Assembly (NCBI GenBank): GCA_024280375.1
Contig: JAJRQF010000120.1
Span: 1-64,000, forward strand
Direction of reading: 5' to 3'
Length of the DNA: 64,000 nucleotides
Source: Alphaproteobacteria bacterium
Lineage (GTDB): Bacteria > Pseudomonadota > Alphaproteobacteria > Rhizobiales > Rhizobiaceae
Both the position numbers and the translations under genes were made by a program. The notes beneath the pieces were generated by a model, which worked only from the letters and a program-made list of their open reading frames with translations, searched no databases and had not been told where the DNA came from. Below, in pieces: positions 28,101-36,025 of the stretch (the first letter of the stretch is position 1; each line of letters opens with the position of its first letter).

Positions 28101-29341
28101 GTGACCCAAGGAAAATGCGTGGACAGATGCTGAATGATGTTAAAAACCTTGTTAAGCAGGTGTCATCGGATGATCGGTCTAATTCGACGATCAATTGGAG
28201 AATAGTTGAACAAAATCTGGATTTTAATCTTGCTGCCATGTTGGTAGGAGATGTAGATACTGAAGTGAAGGTAGGTGAGAAAGCACCCAAGCTTAAAGAG
28301 TTATTCATTGATACAGGAGAACTCTGGAGAATAAAGGATAAACTGGCACAGTATCAGAATAGTGATTATTATAAAATAACAGAGAGATATAGCAAATTTG
28401 CAGCCGGTTGCTTTTTGGGTGACCAGAATAGTTTTCTTGGCGATGACTACAACATGTCTCAACCTTGGCGAGATGACCCGAGAATTCTTTCATATGCAGC
28501 AAGTCTGATTCTCGCACTGGTCGGTGAAAAGACATCAAAACCGGGCAAGCAAACCAGCAATCTTGAAACAGAAATGATTGCTCAATATGTCTATGATGGG
28601 TTTTTGCAGGAACATGGTGCTGGCTTATTTGCAGAACGCCCTGGCAATACTGGCTGGCTTCCGGATGACACAGAACGCACGTTTAGTGGCCTTTTTCGAC
28701 TTTGTGAGCGTTATCGTTTTCCGGTGCTCAATCGATTGAAGTCCATGAAAATACTTTTAGATGCGGCAATTATACATGGCCCGACAATTGTTGAAGCACC
28801 GGAAAACTTAAATACAGCAGATTGTGAACAGTGGAAGAATGCAGAGCATGCGGCAATCATAGGCCGATTGGTTGACGAAATTTCGGTAACAGCCGATTTG
28901 TACGATTCTGAAATGCATTTTTCACCTTATGATCAAGGGGCATCACAGGCGCTTGCTTATCTGTATTGTGTGCGAAATGGATATTGGGCTCTGTATGATA
29001 CACAAACCGGCAACAAAAAGCAGGATGACAGGGTCAGAAATTTTCAGCAACCAAAAGATTTATTTCGAACAAAACCTCAAGAGTGGGACAATATGCCAAA
29101 TCTTTCTGCAACACTGGTAACGCGTGAGGCTTTGGGTGAAACCAGCCTGAATTTGCTGCGCCGTTCCGAACAAATATTTTCCATGGGCAAAGCTTATTAT
29201 GAGAACATTACCAATATGCAATATCTTAATGATGATTTTAATGACAGAAGCGTGCACTATAACCATGCAAAAAGGATGATGTTCGCCGAAATAACACAAG
29301 TCTTAGCATCAGCGGTTCATGATGAGTTGTTTCAAAAATAG
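22154..29341 (+). CDS. Giant membrane-embedded P-loop NTPase (KAP-like) with TPR region
   Basis: This protein is about 2395 aa. ATG 22154 is preferred, with GGCGGGA upstream; a TTG at 22070 would add 28 residues, and residue numbers here count from that TTG. Walker A, GRRGSGKTS, is at 87-95, but the Walker B-like VFDEMDKL comes only at about 984-991. Between them lie about 12 hydrophobic spans (roughly 122-720, and one near 880), plus soluble stretches. Transmembrane helices inserted between Walker A and B are the hallmark of KAP NTPases, though usually 2-4 helices, so this is an extreme form. The last ~1,300 residues are helical with TPR-like units (about 1395-1425 and 1500-1525). ATPase plus repeat sensor recalls STAND proteins. 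Function is unknown; the island context suggests defence. Confidence 0.75.
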   Translation: MNYRQFRNRFRFIPFGKFSISGRGKSPFNQVYVGRGKERAAFIELLTNQEQFGAFLVSGRRGSGKTSFVEYALSEYEKSSFHRFIRFARNSSVQDFLIAVFLGVFVSTLAVILAETNELLAQNAYLSLGGTRRPFSNLTWTWIPLIFLIAPTAWLLMFAIKGYLAAMLTSKNNAMKRVGKFIAWSVCIIFFLSYFSGAVDVWLLPAGIGEHSPWKWIKINGFFGLVVALIFVYLAIASSNTIFKNIPRNRKNDVSHYIKHSVILKFILSAFIFVMYEYSYQAIFTELFPNKWIGNLLIFFTFLFVMYTDYIINLISENSVDSIEYESYSGVHFALYLLLFLILSALLLSGYVVNGESSYLYMIPLIVYFVLLIIPFLFVCARKFCFLYFKKKLTNGTDGTSSSYWYIDRPPIELALIIKSTFLVVLWVTISFPLIKLGLAYFEGVTNPELSVSMASMFTMDEQHIPVIFLFLTTAFYFEYDWIGRTMRTERQDSTIASLGRKRDHSQIHQLWPNGKGGNEWLADSGEKVFEGEKLPNWMDQSDGNMLNITKKGGVRLWMKRRKIARTIEKASLSYLFYNTRVPVITIWINLGFDDLKHARIIEAMLVQLRERYRNKFTTLSGQIGLATFVVAMLLVLVLTKHLAATLFHVGSVNQLPGKEIVKLAKDEKTGIQSISYCSFFERNPEVSPAVKSAICALPYNERLFRLLYSQVFSLGIDFTAITPNPKGGLATERFGELKNEPSATKAEFICLKGTASSPNGIYCSAPLASRILFDQILDRNLGLPVISGLSGDMTNREVIFNPIKRERNKFEQPRGSPIQDCSSGNRCQFTEFDKYAFPTLRVYHILLFFIVIAALRFINSIFHVLPYRERIAEMTRLIGLIRGRITYTNSDLPSAGWIQRLLGLRRRDETIETNPDPRIVEQSFIDLLKKITVGEREAKHRFWTMLEAKPEIMFVFDEMDKLSGKVDAEVSRSDEVLSIVEENTQERQRSLQLHRLLSDMKRLVSSDAARFIFIGGRLYHDEWLADQANRAPLLNSIFTGQIYLPSLLTDREHAYGRFNDRIAEFLLLMYRNARHRFEYWRQLRKSPAFFGSLELDEPTYKQSILPYSGHPRRLAAMAHHVNLRIYDEGGDFYHFAKHDQKPGDHPPKLALGEQETLEQLLNFLTYRSAGNPKKLKEMLQSLILPSSKAFALPRYPVEDQIEARWNKVEHHHDVILLDDHTIYRMQFIDILYRHLSEHLESRILERDDKVAMSLFYLMDFLMKFHNRGFSWTNLQRVDELSHIHRAPDLKSMMGLLVEVSSERFLHRVLNGVYSFRFRSDFSREIDYLSRISKEEMAALNFTLDESQSLKGLYEKTMQTGMRENVDTISGLGELYEYDQEFEVARNYYRRAISVLDGSFRESTGVKFSTSGKLRNRQTKTRNFNTKTIHQEIEQPGEAEWLPLGFVQQSADCDETAALIKANFSWAIARLRLMLQIGHTYEQEQNYERALGSYMHSHRFSQSVLRATVLSKPLEVDPKLWLGMERTVTGENYSILYQASLAAAWIFEKDNQDIDDSITHAEHTVGWLYSHNSILFREHWEALTKPNAQFAPDNSSVMLVASDMHDRVGDLYFYKGKQSMRGSSRKPLLADRKNKSLPFGYLLQAHYHYAMSIWNIRNYLNLRHTTSAYRTNILQDCDYEGRPTIRDDGLLPDMLHNSLGNSITDMSEAILARTSLSGLIKDFANGTMQLDHCDNIDQIDEAVNEYSLNLGESVAHFLKKLPRTKIGKADDALNGFDLFSYNVGISGYSKHRSHLTPDYSHRDENGSIIKRYCVATQIFGNRIEAADALLWLGMPIDGNKNIGNWPENSDTYAKQRTLVFKQLTSDKERLFAYIYFSSVAAESYKLGGYSIDAANEYLLQAETAISVLWSIRQLQCLNANGSNQTKIKVEKLLSGDAKEIDPEEIRAAQCVLGTMAINALRKAANLIQISYRPSASRTGQNHGDPRKMRGQMLNDVKNLVKQVSSDDRSNSTINWRIVEQNLDFNLAAMLVGDVDTEVKVGEKAPKLKELFIDTGELWRIKDKLAQYQNSDYYKITERYSKFAAGCFLGDQNSFLGDDYNMSQPWRDDPRILSYAASLILALVGEKTSKPGKQTSNLETEMIAQYVYDGFLQEHGAGLFAERPGNTGWLPDDTERTFSGLFRLCERYRFPVLNRLKSMKILLDAAIIHGPTIVEAPENLNTADCEQWKNAEHAAIIGRLVDEISVTADLYDSEMHFSPYDQGASQALAYLYCVRNGYWALYDTQTGNKKQDDRVRNFQQPKDLFRTKPQEWDNMPNLSATLVTREALGETSLNLLRRSEQIFSMGKAYYENITNMQYLNDDFNDRSVHYNHAKRMMFAEITQVLASAVHDELFQK

Positions 29342-30056
29342 GGATCGTTTTAACTCTTAAGTTGCACACCAATAGCACGCGTTAGCTTGCCTATTCATTT
29401 GTGCGGGAAAGAATTTTGTAAATTTTCTCCCGTTTGAGATCTGCAAGCTGATGCCATAGCAATATCGCACCTAACACATTCAGCAAAATGTATGTTCAAA
29501 CATGTTCAATCCGCAAGCCATTGAAATATATAGGTTTTGAATAATAAGGAGGGCTTTTGGCGCTATATACACAAAATGATCTGAACATTCCTGCACATTC
29601 TTGAACATTATCGTGCGCTTAAATGATGTTTTTCGAAGCTTTGTAACACTTATGCAATTTGGTATCGATTTTGTACCAACATAAGATAGCGATATTTGGA
29701 CTATAGCCGGAATAGTTTCGGAGGCGAAATGATAGCCTTGTTATTAATCTGAAATGTATTGAATTGCCAATAATACATTGGGAGCTCTTGCCGTGCCTAG
29801 AGTGGTGAATGTCATTTCTATGATGAGGTGTGAAATTGGAATTTGCTGATAGATAAGAAAGTGCCGCTCTCTGAAAATATCAAAAGGGTATTGAACCGGA
29901 GATATTATGTTACGGGTTGCCAGATTTATCTTAACGCAAATAATAATGCCTGCTGCGGTGCAATTGCAGTGCAATTAAAGCCAATTCATTGGAGTTTAAC
30001 TTGATCAATTCTTGTCTAAGTCATTGTATTTTAATGGATTGCTAAACTAGCCAAGT
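29342..30056. other. AT-rich right-end region of the island, no gene
   Basis: About 700 bp follow the NTPase gene before the right repeat. Several GAACAT/ATGTTC hexamers occur (for example near 29490-29510 and 29582-29612), echoing the palindrome upstream of the NTPase, but without regular spacing. No ORF has convincing composition. Decayed coding DNA or recombination sequence at the element end is possible. Confidence 0.4.
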
Positions 30057-30180
30057 GGCTCATAACCGCTCGGTTGGGGTTTCTCCTTCCAGACCCAGCA
30101 TTTTCCATATCTTACGGCAGTTCACTTCGTTCACGCCTGCGATGGCGCAGGCCGTTCGCCTGGCAGCACTTGTGCTACTG
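30057..30180 (+). repeat. Right direct repeat of the island (attR region)
   Basis: This is a degenerate copy of the tRNA 3' half and downstream DNA at 95-221. GGCTCATAACCGCTCGGTTG is exact, the T-arm has lost three bases and its CCA end is CAGCA, and about 60 bp further on nearly all positions agree. The upstream half of the tRNA is absent, so it is not a functional gene. It marks the boundary between island and chromosome; the frc genes follow at once. Confidence 0.8.
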
Positions 30181-30273
30181 GTTCGGATATGAGGTTGTTC
30201 TTCGCATTAACTGCCTCACGTCGAATTACTTTGTAATCGTCTCCGGCGGGGCGGTGCTTGGTGGGCAATAGTT

Positions 30274-31470
30274 CTAAATCGTGTTTTTATCGAGGAAGTA
30301 GCGAGCAAAGAGTGGTAGCGAAGCGCTGCCCATAACGCGGGCGTCATTTGCGGTTGTTCCCATTTCAACAAGCGGCGGGTCAATGCCTTGCAGATCCAGT
30401 TGGGCCAGCTCAAGCCGGGTTAGTTCAACGATTTTTGCACGTATTTTTTCTGGAATTGAGCCGTCGATAATGGCGGCGTCGAAATCAATGACGCTGCAAC
30501 TGGCAAGAATTGCCAATGCCAGGTTTTTGGCAACAACGGCCGCCCATTCAAAAACCAGATCGTCAAACTCGTCCCAATTGTCTGGTGATAGCCAAAGCGG
30601 CGAGGGGTCGATGCCGTTTTCCCGCAATTGTTTTTCAAGCACGTAAATCGACGCATGTTCGAGCAATTGGGAGGCTTTGCCATTAGGTCCGATAACGGGC
30701 ATTGGGGCAATGGCACCGGCATTGCCGGTTTTGCCGCGATATACCGCATGATTTAGGACGATGCCGCCGCCAATAAAAGAGCCAATAAAGAAGTAAATGA
30801 AATCGGCGATGTTTGAGCTGCGCCCGTAAACCAGTTCCGCGCCGCAGGCAGAGGTCGCATCATTTTCAATAAGGACAGGAAGATCGCTCAGTTTTTCGAT
30901 TTCTTTCTTAATATCAAATTCTCGCCATGCATCCATTGTGCCCGGTGGTGCCGCTATTTTATCGGCCCAATCCCACAGGCTAAACGGCATGGCAACGCCA
31001 ATGCCGACGATTTTTTGCCATTCCGAGGCGGGTAGCTCATTCAACAGCGGTTTTAAACCGGAACGGATAAACTCCAGAATTTTGCCGGGCTCGGGATAGG
31101 GGTAAACCTTGTGCCGCAGTGCTACCTGCTGGCCGGTAAAATCCATTAAAATCAGGTCTGCGCGTCGGCGTCCAATCTTCAGACCAATTGAGTAGGCGCC
31201 CTTAGGGTTGAGCGACATTGGAATAGAGGGTTGGCCGACCTTGCCGCGCCGTGGTTCGCCGCGCAGCAACAATCCGTCATTTTCCAGCGCACGAATGATG
31301 ATGGTAACCGCTTGCGGGGTCAGGCCCGCAAGTTTGGCCAATTCCGATTTTGCAATTTCCCCGTGGCGCTGGATAATCGAAAGGATAAGGCGCTCATTAT
31401 GGGCACGAAGCCGTGCCTGATTTGTGCCGCCTGCGGACGTGTCAACGGTCGGTCTAAAAACCTTTCCCAT
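30274..31470 (-). CDS. ROK-family transcriptional regulator (FrcR-like)
   Basis: This 398-aa protein starts at the ATG at 31470, 6 bp after GGGGAA. An N-terminal winged helix (SELAKLAGLTPQAVTIIIRALENDGLL, about residues 40-70) is followed by a ROK sugar-kinase-like domain with VLIENDATSACGAE and SFIGGGIVLN. The usual ROK zinc-binding cysteine cluster is not evident. It is divergent from a sugar ABC operon (173 bp between starts), as are ROK regulators of fructose uptake in rhizobia, and so probably controls frcBCA in response to a sugar or sugar phosphate. Confidence 0.85.
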   Translation of the reverse strand: MGKVFRPTVDTSAGGTNQARLRAHNERLILSIIQRHGEIAKSELAKLAGLTPQAVTIIIRALENDGLLLRGEPRRGKVGQPSIPMSLNPKGAYSIGLKIGRRRADLILMDFTGQQVALRHKVYPYPEPGKILEFIRSGLKPLLNELPASEWQKIVGIGVAMPFSLWDWADKIAAPPGTMDAWREFDIKKEIEKLSDLPVLIENDATSACGAELVYGRSSNIADFIYFFIGSFIGGGIVLNHAVYRGKTGNAGAIAPMPVIGPNGKASQLLEHASIYVLEKQLRENGIDPSPLWLSPDNWDEFDDLVFEWAAVVAKNLALAILASCSVIDFDAAIIDGSIPEKIRAKIVELTRLELAQLDLQGIDPPLVEMGTTANDARVMGSASLPLFARYFLDKNTI

Positions 31471-31559
31471 TATCACTTCCCCTCAATCCCAGTTAATCGG
31501 TATGGCCATTTTTACCATAGAATGCCAGAAAAAAAGAATAAATCAATTCGTTTTACTTA

Positions 31560-31588
31560 TTGACAGCGTTCCACGTTGAGTGCAAGAT
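31560..31588 (+). promoter_or_regulatory. Probable frcBCA promoter
   Basis: TTGACA (31560-31565) is followed after 17 bp by CAAGAT (31583-31588), 55 bp before the frcB start. The -35 box is perfect and the -10 box weak, which would suit an activated or repressed promoter in this divergent ROK/frc interval. Confidence 0.45.
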
Positions 31589-31643
31589 TTTGCCCGTAAG
31601 GTCATTAATGAAAACAAGATCGAGAAATATCAGGGAGAATGAG

Positions 31644-32669
31644 ATGAAAAATACATTGATTGCAACTGCGATTGGCGCATTGGCCATGGGAACCGTGTTG
31701 AGTGCACCGGCTCAGGCTGAAGGTATTGGCGCTTGTTTGATTACAAAAACTGATACCAATCCGTTCTTTGTGAAAATGAAAGAGGGAGCACTTGCCAAGG
31801 CGAAGGAATTGGGCATCAATCTTAAAACCTATGCCGGTAAAGTGGATGGCGATAGTGAAAGTCAGGTTGCGGCGATTGAAACCTGCATCGCTGATGGGGC
31901 CAAGGGCATTTTGATCACCGCCTCAGATACAAAAGGCATTGTTCCGGCGGTAAAGCAGGCGCAGGAAGCCGGACTTTTGGTGATCGCACTGGATACGCCG
32001 CTTGAACCGATTGATTCAGCCGATTCTACCTTTGCCACCGATAACTTTCTGGCCGGTGAGCTGATCGGTAAATGGGCCGCAGCCACCTTGGGTGACAAGG
32101 CAAAAGACGCAAAAATTGCGATGCTTGATTTGGCGGTTAGCCAACCTTCTGTTGGGGTTTTGCGCGATCAGGGCTTCTTGAAAGGCTTTGGCATTGAACT
32201 GGGTGATCCAAACAAATGGGGTGATGAAACTGACCCGCGTATTGTTGGCAACGAGGTAACTGCCGGTAACGAAGAAGGCGGCCGCAAGGCGATGGAAAAC
32301 CTTCTTGCCAAGGAGCCCGGCATCAATGTGGTGTACACCATCAATGAACCTGCGGCAGCCGGTGCCTATGAGGCATTGAAAGCTTTCGGGCGTGAGAATG
32401 ATGTGTTGATCGTGTCCGTCGACGGTGGTTGCCCGGGTGTTCAAAATGTTAAAGAAGGGGTCATTGGAGCGACATCACAGCAATACCCATTGCTGATGGC
32501 ATCCAAAGGCGTTGAAGCAATTGCAAAATGGGCCAAGGACGGCACCAAGCCTGCCAATACGCCCGGCAAAGCGTTCTTTGATACTGGCGTTGCACTTGTA
32601 ACCGACAAGGCAGTTGCTGGTGTTGAATCAATTGATACAAAAACCGGCACCGATCGTTGCTGGGGCTAA
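31644..32669 (+). CDS. frcB: Sugar ABC transporter substrate-binding protein FrcB
   Basis: This 341-aa periplasmic binding protein starts at the ATG at 31644, 5 bp after GGGAGA. A signal peptide ends near ...SAPAQAEG (residues ~1-24). The mature part is a ribose/galactose-type periplasmic-binding fold: [32 protein letters not shown] and [16 protein letters not shown]. Sequence style and operon order (binding protein, permease, ATPase) match rhizobial FrcB, which binds fructose, mannose and ribose. The highly expressed binding protein is separated from frcC by an attenuator-like hairpin. Confidence 0.85.
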   Translation: MKNTLIATAIGALAMGTVLSAPAQAEGIGACLITKTDTNPFFVKMKEGALAKAKELGINLKTYAGKVDGDSESQVAAIETCIADGAKGILITASDTKGIVPAVKQAQEAGLLVIALDTPLEPIDSADSTFATDNFLAGELIGKWAAATLGDKAKDAKIAMLDLAVSQPSVGVLRDQGFLKGFGIELGDPNKWGDETDPRIVGNEVTAGNEEGGRKAMENLLAKEPGINVVYTINEPAAAGAYEALKAFGRENDVLIVSVDGGCPGVQNVKEGVIGATSQQYPLLMASKGVEAIAKWAKDGTKPANTPGKAFFDTGVALVTDKAVAGVESIDTKTGTDRCWG

Positions 32670-32720
32670 TTGTTTTGGGGCGAGATTGTTCATGCAGCAA
32701 CAATCGAGCAGCTTAACTGG

Positions 32721-32750
32721 ATCAGGCGGCCCTATGGTCGCCTGATTTTG
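32721..32750 (+). terminator. Stem-loop between frcB and frcC (attenuator)
   Basis: ATCAGGCG (32721-32728) pairs with CGCCTGAT (32739-32746) around a 10-base loop and is followed by a short T-run (TTTTG). Such a hairpin after the binding-protein gene commonly lowers read-through or protects the frcB message, giving more FrcB than membrane components. Confidence 0.65.
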
Positions 32751-32850
32751 TCTCATCAGAATACAACGCAGGCCGAGAAAATAAAGCAGGCATTGCTTCA
32801 CAATGTTTGCGAGGCTACTTTCCGGAGAAGATGATTTCCACGGGGGATAA

Positions 32851-33906
32851 ATGAAGCCGGAAGAAATTTTGCCAGAGGGACAGGACGCACAAGACGTCGT
32901 CTCATTTGACCATCAAAATCGAGGTCTGCTGGGGACCGTACAGTATTGGCTACACAAGACGCCATCATTGGTGCCGCTGGTGGTTTTGATCATGTCGATT
33001 GCCACATTTGGGATATTGCTTGGCAGCAAGTTCTTTTCACCTTTTGCTCTGACGCTAATTTTGCAACAGGTGGCGATTGTCGGCATTGTCGGTGCGGCAC
33101 AATCTCTGGTAATTCTAACCGCCGGGATTGATCTTTCCGTCGGTGCCATCATGGTTTTGTCATCGGTCGTTATGGGTCAATTTACCTTCCGCTATGGCTG
33201 GACACCGGAACTGGCGGTAATTGCCGGGCTCGCAACGGGTGCATTTTGCGGGTTTATCAACGGTTTTTTGATAGCCTTCGTGCGTCTCCCGCCATTCATC
33301 GTGACACTCGGTATGTGGCAGATCGTGCTGGCGACGAATTTTCTCTATTCTGCTAATGAAACCATTCGCAGCCAGGACATTCAAAAAAGCGCCCAGATTT
33401 TACAGTTTTTTGGCGAGAAAATTCGTATTGGCGGGGCGGTGTTCACCTATGGGGTGATCGGGTTTGTACTGCTCATTCTCATTTTATCCTATGTGCTGAA
33501 CAATACGGCCTGGGGGCGGCATGTTTATGCGGTTGGTGATGACCCGGAAGCGGCAGAGCTTTCTGGCGTTCGGGTGCGCCAAGTATTGCTCTCGGTCTAT
33601 GTTTTGGCAGGCCTGATTTGCGCATTTGCCGGGTGGGCGCTAATCGGGCGCATTGGTTCGGTTTCTCCAACGGCGGGGCAATTTGCCAATATCGAGTCCA
33701 TTACCGCTGTGGTGATCGGCGGCATATCGCTGTTTGGCGGGCGTGGCTCTATCATGGGCATGCTCTTTGGCGCGCTGATTGTTGGGGTGTTTTCGCTTGG
33801 TTTGCGGCTGATAGGCACCGACCCGCAATGGACCTATTTGTTGATCGGGGTATTGATTATCGGTGCGGTGGCGGTTGACCAGTGGATCAGGAGGGTTGCC
33901 GCATGA
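32851..33906 (+). CDS. frcC: Sugar ABC transporter permease FrcC
   Basis: This 351-aa inner-membrane permease of the ribose/xylose (BPD_transp_2) class has about nine hydrophobic spans. It carries the family segments AAQSLVILTAGIDLSVGAIM (about residues 81-100) and GDDPEAAELSGVRV (about 229-242), the latter near the ATPase-coupling loop. GGGGGAT precedes the ATG. The stop overlaps the frcA start (ATGA). With FrcA it moves the sugar delivered by FrcB. Confidence 0.88.
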   Translation: MKPEEILPEGQDAQDVVSFDHQNRGLLGTVQYWLHKTPSLVPLVVLIMSIATFGILLGSKFFSPFALTLILQQVAIVGIVGAAQSLVILTAGIDLSVGAIMVLSSVVMGQFTFRYGWTPELAVIAGLATGAFCGFINGFLIAFVRLPPFIVTLGMWQIVLATNFLYSANETIRSQDIQKSAQILQFFGEKIRIGGAVFTYGVIGFVLLILILSYVLNNTAWGRHVYAVGDDPEAAELSGVRVRQVLLSVYVLAGLICAFAGWALIGRIGSVSPTAGQFANIESITAVVIGGISLFGGRGSIMGMLFGALIVGVFSLGLRLIGTDPQWTYLLIGVLIIGAVAVDQWIRRVAA

Positions 33907-34685
33907 ACAAACCTATTTTGACCGCCCGCAAAATCGTTAAACGCTTTGGTCGGGTAACCGCGCTCGATCATGCTGATTTTGATCTCTATCCGGGTGAAAT
34001 TCTTGCCGTTATTGGCGATAATGGGGCCGGCAAAACAACCCTGATCAAAGCCATATCCGGTGCCGTTCAGCCAGATGAGGGTGAAATTAAGCTCGAAGGC
34101 AAACCAATCAGGTTTCACTCGCCGATAGAGGCGCGTGCTGCCGGAATTGAAACTGTTTATCAAACGCTTGCCCTTTCGCCGGCGCTTTCGATTGCGGATA
34201 ATATGTTTTTGGGGCGCGAACTTCGAAAGCCCGGCATTATGGGTAGCGTGTTCCGCCAGCTTGACCGCAAGAAAATGGAACAGCTTGCCCGCGATAAGCT
34301 CACCGAACTGGGGCTTTTGACCATCCAGAATATCTCGCAGGCGGTTGAGACATTATCCGGCGGGCAAAGGCAGGGGGTTGCGGTTGCGCGTGCGGCGGCA
34401 TTTGGTTCAAAGGTGATTATCATGGACGAGCCTACGGCGGCGCTTGGGGTGAAGGAATCGCGCCGGGTGCTTGAACTCATTCAGGACGTAAAATCGCGCG
34501 GCATGCCGATTGTGCTGATTTCTCATAATATGCCACATGTGTTTGAAGTTGCAGACCGTATTCATATTCATCGGCTTGGCAAGCGGCTCTGTGTGCTCAA
34601 TCCAAAGGAGCATTCGATGGCCGATGCGGTGGCCTTCATGACCGGGGCAAAAGCACCGCCGGAAGAGATTTATCAGGGAGAATGA
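33903..34685 (+). CDS. frcA: Sugar ABC transporter ATPase FrcA
   Basis: This 260-aa ATPase starts at the ATG at 33903, overlapping frcC by 4 bp. Walker A GDNGAGKTT is at about residues 38-46, the signature LSGGQRQGVAVARA at about 151-164 and Walker B with IIMDEPTAAL at about 173-182. It has a single nucleotide-binding domain, unlike the double RbsA/XylG proteins, as is typical of FrcA. No fructokinase gene (frcK) follows: the next gene is convergent. Confidence 0.88.
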   Translation: MNKPILTARKIVKRFGRVTALDHADFDLYPGEILAVIGDNGAGKTTLIKAISGAVQPDEGEIKLEGKPIRFHSPIEARAAGIETVYQTLALSPALSIADNMFLGRELRKPGIMGSVFRQLDRKKMEQLARDKLTELGLLTIQNISQAVETLSGGQRQGVAVARAAAFGSKVIIMDEPTAALGVKESRRVLELIQDVKSRGMPIVLISHNMPHVFEVADRIHIHRLGKRLCVLNPKEHSMADAVAFMTGAKAPPEEIYQGE

Positions 34686-34700
34686 GACGTTTTACTCGTT

Positions 34701-35342
34701 CTATTCAGGCTTGTTGTTATCTGGATGGGCCTTTTGAAAAGCCGGTAATTCATTACAAGCCTGTTCAATCCTGCAAATATTTGCCAGATCATCATGATTG
34801 GCGCCCCAGCGCGCCGCATTAAAAAGCTGCGGGATGAGGCAGCAATCGGCCATTCCGGGCATGTCGCCATGACAGAATTTGCCGCTATTTCCATCGCTTA
34901 AATAGGTTTCAACATCCACCAGCCCTTTGCGGATAAAGCGCTGCATCCACGCGGCTTTAACCTCAACGCCGCCACCGGAAATTTCTTCAATATGGCTGAC
35001 CACCGACATGTTGCAGATCGGGTGAATTTCCATGGCGATCGCATAGGAAATGGCGCGCACTCTCGCCATGCCCAAAGCATCAGCAGGCAGCAATGATTCT
35101 TCCGGTCGGGTTTGACTTAAGTATTCAATGATGGCCAGAGACTGGGTAATCGTTTGCCCATCCACATCCAGAGCAGGTACGATGCCTTGCGGTTGTTTTT
35201 CTAAATATTCCAATGTCTTGTGTTCGGCGGCCAAAAGATTGATGGAGCTGGTTTTATGTTCCAGCCCCATAAGTCGAAGCGCAATTCGAACCCGGTAGCT
35301 CGCCGATGAGCGCCAATAATCGTAGAGTATTATATCGGCCAT
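34701..35342 (-). CDS. maiA: Maleylacetoacetate isomerase (zeta-class GST)
   Basis: This 213-aa protein has the N-terminal thioredoxin-like GST domain with SSASYRVRIAL at about residues 12-22, the zeta-class active-site motif (usually SSCSYRVRIAL, so the cysteine is replaced by alanine here), and the later QSLAIIEYL glutathione-binding segment. It would isomerise maleylacetoacetate in tyrosine/homogentisate breakdown using glutathione. The serine doublet is kept, so activity is likely. A MarR regulator lies 6 bp upstream in the same operon. Confidence 0.87.
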   Translation of the reverse strand: MADIILYDYWRSSASYRVRIALRLMGLEHKTSSINLLAAEHKTLEYLEKQPQGIVPALDVDGQTITQSLAIIEYLSQTRPEESLLPADALGMARVRAISYAIAMEIHPICNMSVVSHIEEISGGGVEVKAAWMQRFIRKGLVDVETYLSDGNSGKFCHGDMPGMADCCLIPQLFNAARWGANHDDLANICRIEQACNELPAFQKAHPDNNKPE

Positions 35343-35348
35343 CTGGTT

Positions 35349-35837
35349 TTACCCTGGTGTAGTATTTTCAATATTTTGCTGAACCCGCAACATCAGCGAA
35401 CACAGTGTTTTGTGTTCGTCATGGTTTAATCCGGTGAGGCAATCCTGCTCAACCAGCTTTACCGCCGGGATTAGCTCGCGAAATACCGCAGCACCTTTAT
35501 CCGTTAGCTTTAACAGCGAGCGGCGTTTGTCTTTATTGTCTGTGTCCCGGGTCAAAAAACCGTGCGTCTCAAGGCCTTTAACCGCGCGCGAAACATTGAC
35601 CTTGTCCATAGTGGAGCGGGCAACAATCTCGCCAGCAGAGAGGGATTTTTCCGGGCCGAGGATTGCCATGGTTCGCCATTCGGAGGCGGTTAGGCCGTAT
35701 TTGGAGGAATAGGCTTTTGCCACCGCATCGCTGACCGCCCGGTAAAATGCCCTGACCTGATAGGGGAAGAATACGGGTAAATCGAGCTCTCCCGATTGAT
35801 CCTGAATTGTTGATACGGCTTTGGCAGGAATATTCAT
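35349..35837 (-). CDS. MarR-family transcriptional regulator
   Basis: This 162-aa winged-helix regulator contains LTASEWRTMAILGPEKSLSAGEIVARSTMDKVNVSRAVKGLE (about residues 49-90, recognition helix within the second half), followed by the wing DNKDKRRSLLKLTDKG. It is the first gene of the pair with maiA and probably controls tyrosine-catabolic genes in response to an aromatic ligand. The ligand and target site are not visible. Confidence 0.87.
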   Translation of the reverse strand: MNIPAKAVSTIQDQSGELDLPVFFPYQVRAFYRAVSDAVAKAYSSKYGLTASEWRTMAILGPEKSLSAGEIVARSTMDKVNVSRAVKGLETHGFLTRDTDNKDKRRSLLKLTDKGAAVFRELIPAVKLVEQDCLTGLNHDEHKTLCSLMLRVQQNIENTTPG

Positions 35838-36025
35838 TCGGGGAATTTAGTTTCAAAGGCAACTAATTTCAAGTTGTTTGTGTGAATTGGTGATATTTGA
35901 GGGGAAAAAAGCCAGACTTTGATTTCCAATTGGATTGTTGAAAATAGTGTGCCTTCCACCCATGTGCGGTGCCGGATGAAGATGCGGTGAAATGGGATAT
36001 GCTTTATATATCTGTTTTCGCTTGG

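Larger units (their letters stand above)
95..30180. mobile_element. ~30-kb tRNA-integrated genomic (defence) island
   Basis: The island is bounded by a 127/124-bp direct repeat that includes the 3' half of the CAT tRNA. A tyrosine recombinase sits inside the left repeat, pointing towards it. The content is typical accessory cargo: two Fic proteins, CcdA/CcdB, type VI-A CRISPR-Cas, a methyltransferase-helicase-nuclease set and a giant NTPase. Several genes are visibly AT-rich (cas13a, the NTPase). No conjugation genes, terminase or capsid genes are seen, so it is an integrative element without evident self-transfer, perhaps with a replication-like protein at 10672-11958. Confidence 0.8.

Noticed and set aside
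29490-29612. LexA (SOS) box made of GTTC repeats
   Set aside because: The GTTC elements near 29495 are 6 bp apart, not the 7 bp of the alphaproteobacterial box, and the others are irregularly spaced.
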